This document shows positions 7,367-9,174 of a DNA stretch of 9,174 bases, in pieces. Numbering within the stretch: the stretch's first letter is position 1; each line of letters begins with the position of its first letter. A model generated the notes under the pieces. The model saw only the letters and a list, made by a program, of their open reading frames with translations. It made no database searches and was not told where the DNA came from. Origin of the DNA: Nitriliruptorales bacterium (GTDB lineage: Bacteria; Actinomycetota; Nitriliruptoria; Euzebyales; Egibacteraceae); assembly GCA_007126835.1 (NCBI GenBank), contig SLAO01000026.1, positions 1-9,174 on the forward strand, in the 5' to 3' direction. The position numbers were made by a program, and so were the translations under genes.

Positions 7367-7846
7367 TCAGCCCTCCACGCCGCGGTACGCGAAGAATCCC
7401 CCGATCACGTAGGCCAGCGGCAGCAAGCCGCGGGTGGGCACCGGGGTGCCGAAGACCACCGTGAACGCGATGGCGAACCCGCCCACAGCCACGCCGACGG
7501 CCAGCGCCGGGAACGGGGGCTGGGACTGGCCACGCGTGCCCCATCGCACAGCCCGGCCCACACCGAACCCGGTCACTCCGGACACGATGAGGCTGCCGAA
7601 GCCGATCGCGGTGGCGACCAATCCCCCGGCCAGCGCCACCCCGGCTCCTGCGGCGATCGCCCGGACGTAATGCTCCGGCTTGCCCCTCGCGCGGGCCATC
7701 TTGACCGGGCGCGCGCAGCGCGGACACCGCTGCCCTACAGAGCTCGAGCGGACGCACTGAGGACAGATGGGGTCACCGCATGCCGCGCACGACAGCCGCG
7801 TGGTCCTGTCCGGATGGTTCACGCAGGGTGAGGGTTGGCTGCCCAT
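7367..7846 (-). CDS. B-box-type zinc-finger membrane protein
   Basis: The 159-residue product starts with a cysteine-rich module, C8, H11, C20, C23, C28, C31, C41 and C44 (CVNHPD...CAACGDPICPQC...CPRC). This is the B-box-like zinc-binding pattern often found at the N-terminus of actinobacterial membrane proteins, including some rhomboid proteases. The remainder is hydrophobic: about 61-100 could hold one or two helices, then about 112-132 and about 140-155. No rhomboid GxSG/His catalytic pair is visible and the protein is too short for one, so it is a zinc-finger membrane protein of unknown function. It converges on the anti-sigma gene with 3 bp between stops and diverges from trxB. Reading the minus strand gives a codon use similar to its neighbours. 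In mycobacteria no such gene separates the anti-sigma and trxB genes. Confidence 0.75.
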   Translation of the reverse strand: MGSQPSPCVNHPDRTTRLSCAACGDPICPQCVRSSSVGQRCPRCARPVKMARARGKPEHYVRAIAAGAGVALAGGLVATAIGFGSLIVSGVTGFGVGRAVRWGTRGQSQPPFPALAVGVAVGGFAIAFTVVFGTPVPTRGLLPLAYVIGGFFAYRGVEG

Positions 7847-7874
7847 TCGTGTCCAGTCTAGGTCCGCGGCCGAT

Positions 7875-7900
7875 GGAATACCCTATGGGGCACGGCCGTT
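7875..7900 (+). promoter_or_regulatory. SigR/SigH-type promoter of trxB
   Basis: GGAAT at 7875-7879, exactly 18 bases, then GTT at 7898-7900. This matches the consensus GGAAT-N18-GTT of the thiol-stress sigma factor SigR of Streptomyces (SigH in mycobacteria), whose known targets include thioredoxin genes. Transcription would start near 7906-7910, about 50 bp before the trxB ATG. Confidence 0.65.
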
Positions 7901-7957
7901 GCACGCCTCCGTACCGTCTTGAGCCAGCAGGACCCCCACGCAAGGAACGCCGGACCC

Positions 7958-8893
7958 ATGGACAACAACCCCCGCAACGTGATCATCATCGGCTCCGGCC
8001 CGGCGGGCTACACCGCCGCGCTGTACGCAGCCCGCGCGGACCTCGCCCCGCTGCTCGTCGAGGGCCGGGAGGCCGGAGGGCAGCTGATGCTGACCACCGA
8101 CGTCGAGAACTATCCCGGGTTTCCCGACGGGATCATGGGGCCCGCGCTGATGGCCGACATGCGCAAGCAAGCCGAGCGGTTCGGGACCGAGATCATCACC
8201 GCCGACGTCGACGAGGTCGATCTGGGTCAGCGCCCGTTCCGCGCTCAGGTCGGCGACACGTGGTACGAGGCGCACAGCGTGGTCATCTCGACCGGGGCCA
8301 CCGCCCGGTGGCTCGGGCTGCCCAGCGAGCAGCGCCTCATCGGCAAGGGGGTGTCGAGTTGCGCCACCTGCGATGGCTTCTTCTTCCGCGACCGCGAGCT
8401 CGTGGTCGTCGGGGGCGGCGACTCCGCCATGGAAGAGGCCACCTTCCTGACCAAGTTCGCCTCCAAGGTGACCATCGTGCACCGGCGAGACCAGCTTCGC
8501 GCCTCCAAGATCATGCAGGAGCGTGCGTTCAAGAACGACCGCATCGACTTCGTGTGGAACGCCGTGGTCGACGACGTGATCGGTGACGAGGTCGTCGAGG
8601 GCGTCCGCCTGCGTGATGTGCAAACCGGCGAGACCTGGGTGCACTCAGCGCAGGGACTGTTCCTCGCGATCGGCCACGACCCCACCACCGGGTTGTTCCG
8701 CGGGCAGCTCGACCTCGACGAGGAGGGATACATCCTCGTCGACGAGCCGGGGACCGCCACCAGCGTCGAGGGAGTCTTCGCCGCCGGCGACGTGGTCGAT
8801 CGCACCTACCGCCAGGCCGTCACCGCAGCCGGGACGGGTTGCCGAGCTGCGATCGACGCAGAGCGGTGGCTCGCGGCGCAGGGAATCGACTAG
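7958..8893 (+). CDS. trxB: thioredoxin reductase (NADPH)
   Basis: This FAD enzyme passes electrons from NADPH to thioredoxin in the cytoplasm. The 311-residue length is usual for the low-molecular-weight bacterial type. Seen in order: FAD-binding GSGPAG (12-17), GGQLMLTTDVENYPGF (40-55), ATG-type segment ISTGATARWLG (110-120), redox-active disulfide CATC (135-138) followed by DG, NADPH-binding GGGDSAMEEA (152-161), HRRDQLRAS (175-183) giving NADPH preference, and the second FAD motif GVFAAGDVVD (272-281) with YRQAVTAAGTG (284-294). The start is ATG 7958, chosen because AAGGAA at 7942-7947 is a well-placed ribosome binding site. A TTG at 7919 would add 13 residues but lacks such a site and the added residues are not part of the fold. 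It is preceded by a SigR-type promoter and followed, after 265 bp, by the probable thioredoxin gene. Confidence 0.96.
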   Translation: MDNNPRNVIIIGSGPAGYTAALYAARADLAPLLVEGREAGGQLMLTTDVENYPGFPDGIMGPALMADMRKQAERFGTEIITADVDEVDLGQRPFRAQVGDTWYEAHSVVISTGATARWLGLPSEQRLIGKGVSSCATCDGFFFRDRELVVVGGGDSAMEEATFLTKFASKVTIVHRRDQLRASKIMQERAFKNDRIDFVWNAVVDDVIGDEVVEGVRLRDVQTGETWVHSAQGLFLAIGHDPTTGLFRGQLDLDEEGYILVDEPGTATSVEGVFAAGDVVDRTYRQAVTAAGTGCRAAIDAERWLAAQGID

Positions 8894-8910
8894 CTCACCG
8901 CGCCGAGATT

Positions 8911-8938
8911 TTGTTCACCGTCCGCCCTCCGTTACTCT
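8911..8938 (+). promoter_or_regulatory. possible housekeeping-type promoter in the trxB-trxA gap
   Basis: TTGTTC at 8911-8916 and TACTCT at 8933-8938 are separated by 16 bp. Each matches the consensus hexamers at only three positions, though TACTCT fits the actinobacterial TANNNT form. It would give a basal transcript with a leader of about 210 bases that includes both palindromes. Low confidence. Confidence 0.3.
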
Positions 8939-9020
8939 GGCCCGGAGGTTGGCTGCCCACGTGCCGTTGTCGGTGGCCGACAGGTTGCGGTTCGACTGTC
9001 CCCCCGTCAGCCGAGCCGCC

Positions 9021-9050
9021 GGTGAGGGGCGCTTCGAAGCGCCCCTCACC
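9021..9050 (+). terminator. perfect 30-bp palindrome after trxB, likely bidirectional-type terminator
   Basis: The left arm GGTGAGGGGCGCTTC (9021-9035) is followed directly by its exact reverse complement (9036-9050). As RNA it would form a 13-pair GC-rich stem closed by a TCGA tetraloop. The 3' flank is GATTCATTCC, without a T-run, as is common for terminator hairpins of high-GC actinobacteria. It lies 127 bp after the trxB stop. A protein-binding operator or a hairpin in a long trxA leader are alternatives. Confidence 0.55.
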
Positions 9051-9084
9051 GATTCATTCCCGGCCCTCCGTGTGGGGGTGACGG

Positions 9085-9100
9085 TCCCCGTCGACGGGGA
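9085..9100. repeat. perfect 16-bp palindrome overlapping the thioredoxin promoter -35
   Basis: TCCCCGTC followed by GACGGGGA. Its last three bases (GGA, 9098-9100) are the first three bases of the GGAAT -35 element. The position would suit an operator, but the sequence matches no regulator site that I recognise. Confidence 0.55.
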
Positions 9101-9123
9101 ATACCAACCGACCGTGCCGTGTT
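9098..9123 (+). promoter_or_regulatory. SigR/SigH-type promoter of the downstream thioredoxin gene
   Basis: GGAAT at 9098-9102, exactly 18 bases, then GTT at 9121-9123. This is the same arrangement as upstream of trxB; the two sites also share the octamer GGAATACC. Transcription would start near 9130, leaving a leader of about 30 bases that includes the ribosome binding site. Confidence 0.65.
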
Positions 9124-9158
9124 CCAACCCGCGTCACCACCGCCTTTCGGAGGAAGCT

Positions 9159-9174
9159 ATGAGCCAGGCCAAGC
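9159..9174 (+). CDS. trxA: start of probable thioredoxin gene, cut by the window edge
   Basis: Only five codons (MSQAK) are present, so the identity rests on position: in Actinobacteria thioredoxin directly follows trxB in this block. The start is supported by a strong ribosome binding site, GGAGGA at 9149-9154, and by the SigR-type promoter just upstream. The reading frame is open upstream to at least GTG 8961, but nothing there resembles thioredoxin. Confidence 0.65.

Noticed and set aside
7919..7957. TTG start giving trxB 13 extra residues.
   Set aside because: No ribosome binding site precedes the TTG, whereas AAGGAA stands about 10 bp before ATG 7958, and the FAD motif is then at the usual distance from the N-terminus.
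7834..8958. 13-bp match GGTTGGCTGCCCA near 7833 and near 8947.
   Set aside because: One copy is in the start region of the minus-strand gene and the other in the trxB downstream gap; there is no flanking similarity and no element boundaries, so it is probably chance.
8839..9081. Plus-strand 80-codon open frame overlapping the trxB end.
   Set aside because: It starts in another frame inside trxB, is Arg/Pro-rich, and has no ribosome binding site or family pattern.
8961..9158. Frame open from GTG 8961 into the thioredoxin gene (66 extra codons).
   Set aside because: It crosses both palindromes and the SigR-type promoter, has no thioredoxin-like sequence, and the strong GGAGGA site sits right before ATG 9159.

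Overview
The window is very GC-rich and codon-biased toward G/C third positions, with GTG starts and 4-bp start/stop overlaps. Its gene order matches a block conserved near the replication origin of Actinobacteria (in Mycobacterium tuberculosis: Rv3909, the murJ homologue Rv3910, sigM, its anti-sigma gene, trxB2, trxC). The order is kept but several details differ from mycobacteria and streptomycetes: a MurJ of another sequence type, a separate active kinase gene, and an inserted minus-strand gene. A deep-branching high-GC actinobacterium (for example Nitriliruptoria/Euzebya-like or Acidimicrobiia-like) is a reasonable guess, but this is inference only.

Layout. Positions 1-2018 hold the 3' part of a secreted, membrane-anchored DUF6049-like protein (Rv3909 type). 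It overlaps by 4 bp with murJ, the lipid II flippase (2015-3670). After a 40-bp gap with a good ribosome binding site comes a small single-pass membrane protein of TadE-like build (3711-4085). Next is a transmembrane Ser/Thr kinase (4138-5733) with all catalytic residues and an extracytoplasmic domain like that at the C-terminus of mycobacterial MviN. The kinase gene overlaps an ECF sigma factor gene (5730-6431) by ATGA, and that gene overlaps a membrane anti-sigma factor gene (6428-7363). A minus-strand gene for a zinc-finger membrane protein (7367-7846) converges on the anti-sigma gene with only 3 bp between the stops. Thioredoxin reductase trxB follows (7958-8893). After a 265-bp intergenic region carrying two perfect palindromes, the first codons of what is by synteny a thioredoxin gene begin at 9159.

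How the genes work together. The left half is a cell-envelope module: lipid II export (MurJ), a sensor kinase probably tied to it, and secreted or membrane accessory proteins. The right half is a stress and redox module: an ECF sigma/anti-sigma pair and the thioredoxin system. The most informative regulatory signal is that both trxB and the downstream thioredoxin gene are preceded by an exact GGAAT-N18-GTT element. This is the promoter form of the actinobacterial thiol-stress sigma factors (SigR of Streptomyces, SigH of mycobacteria). No tRNA, rRNA, CRISPR array, insertion sequence or prophage gene was seen.
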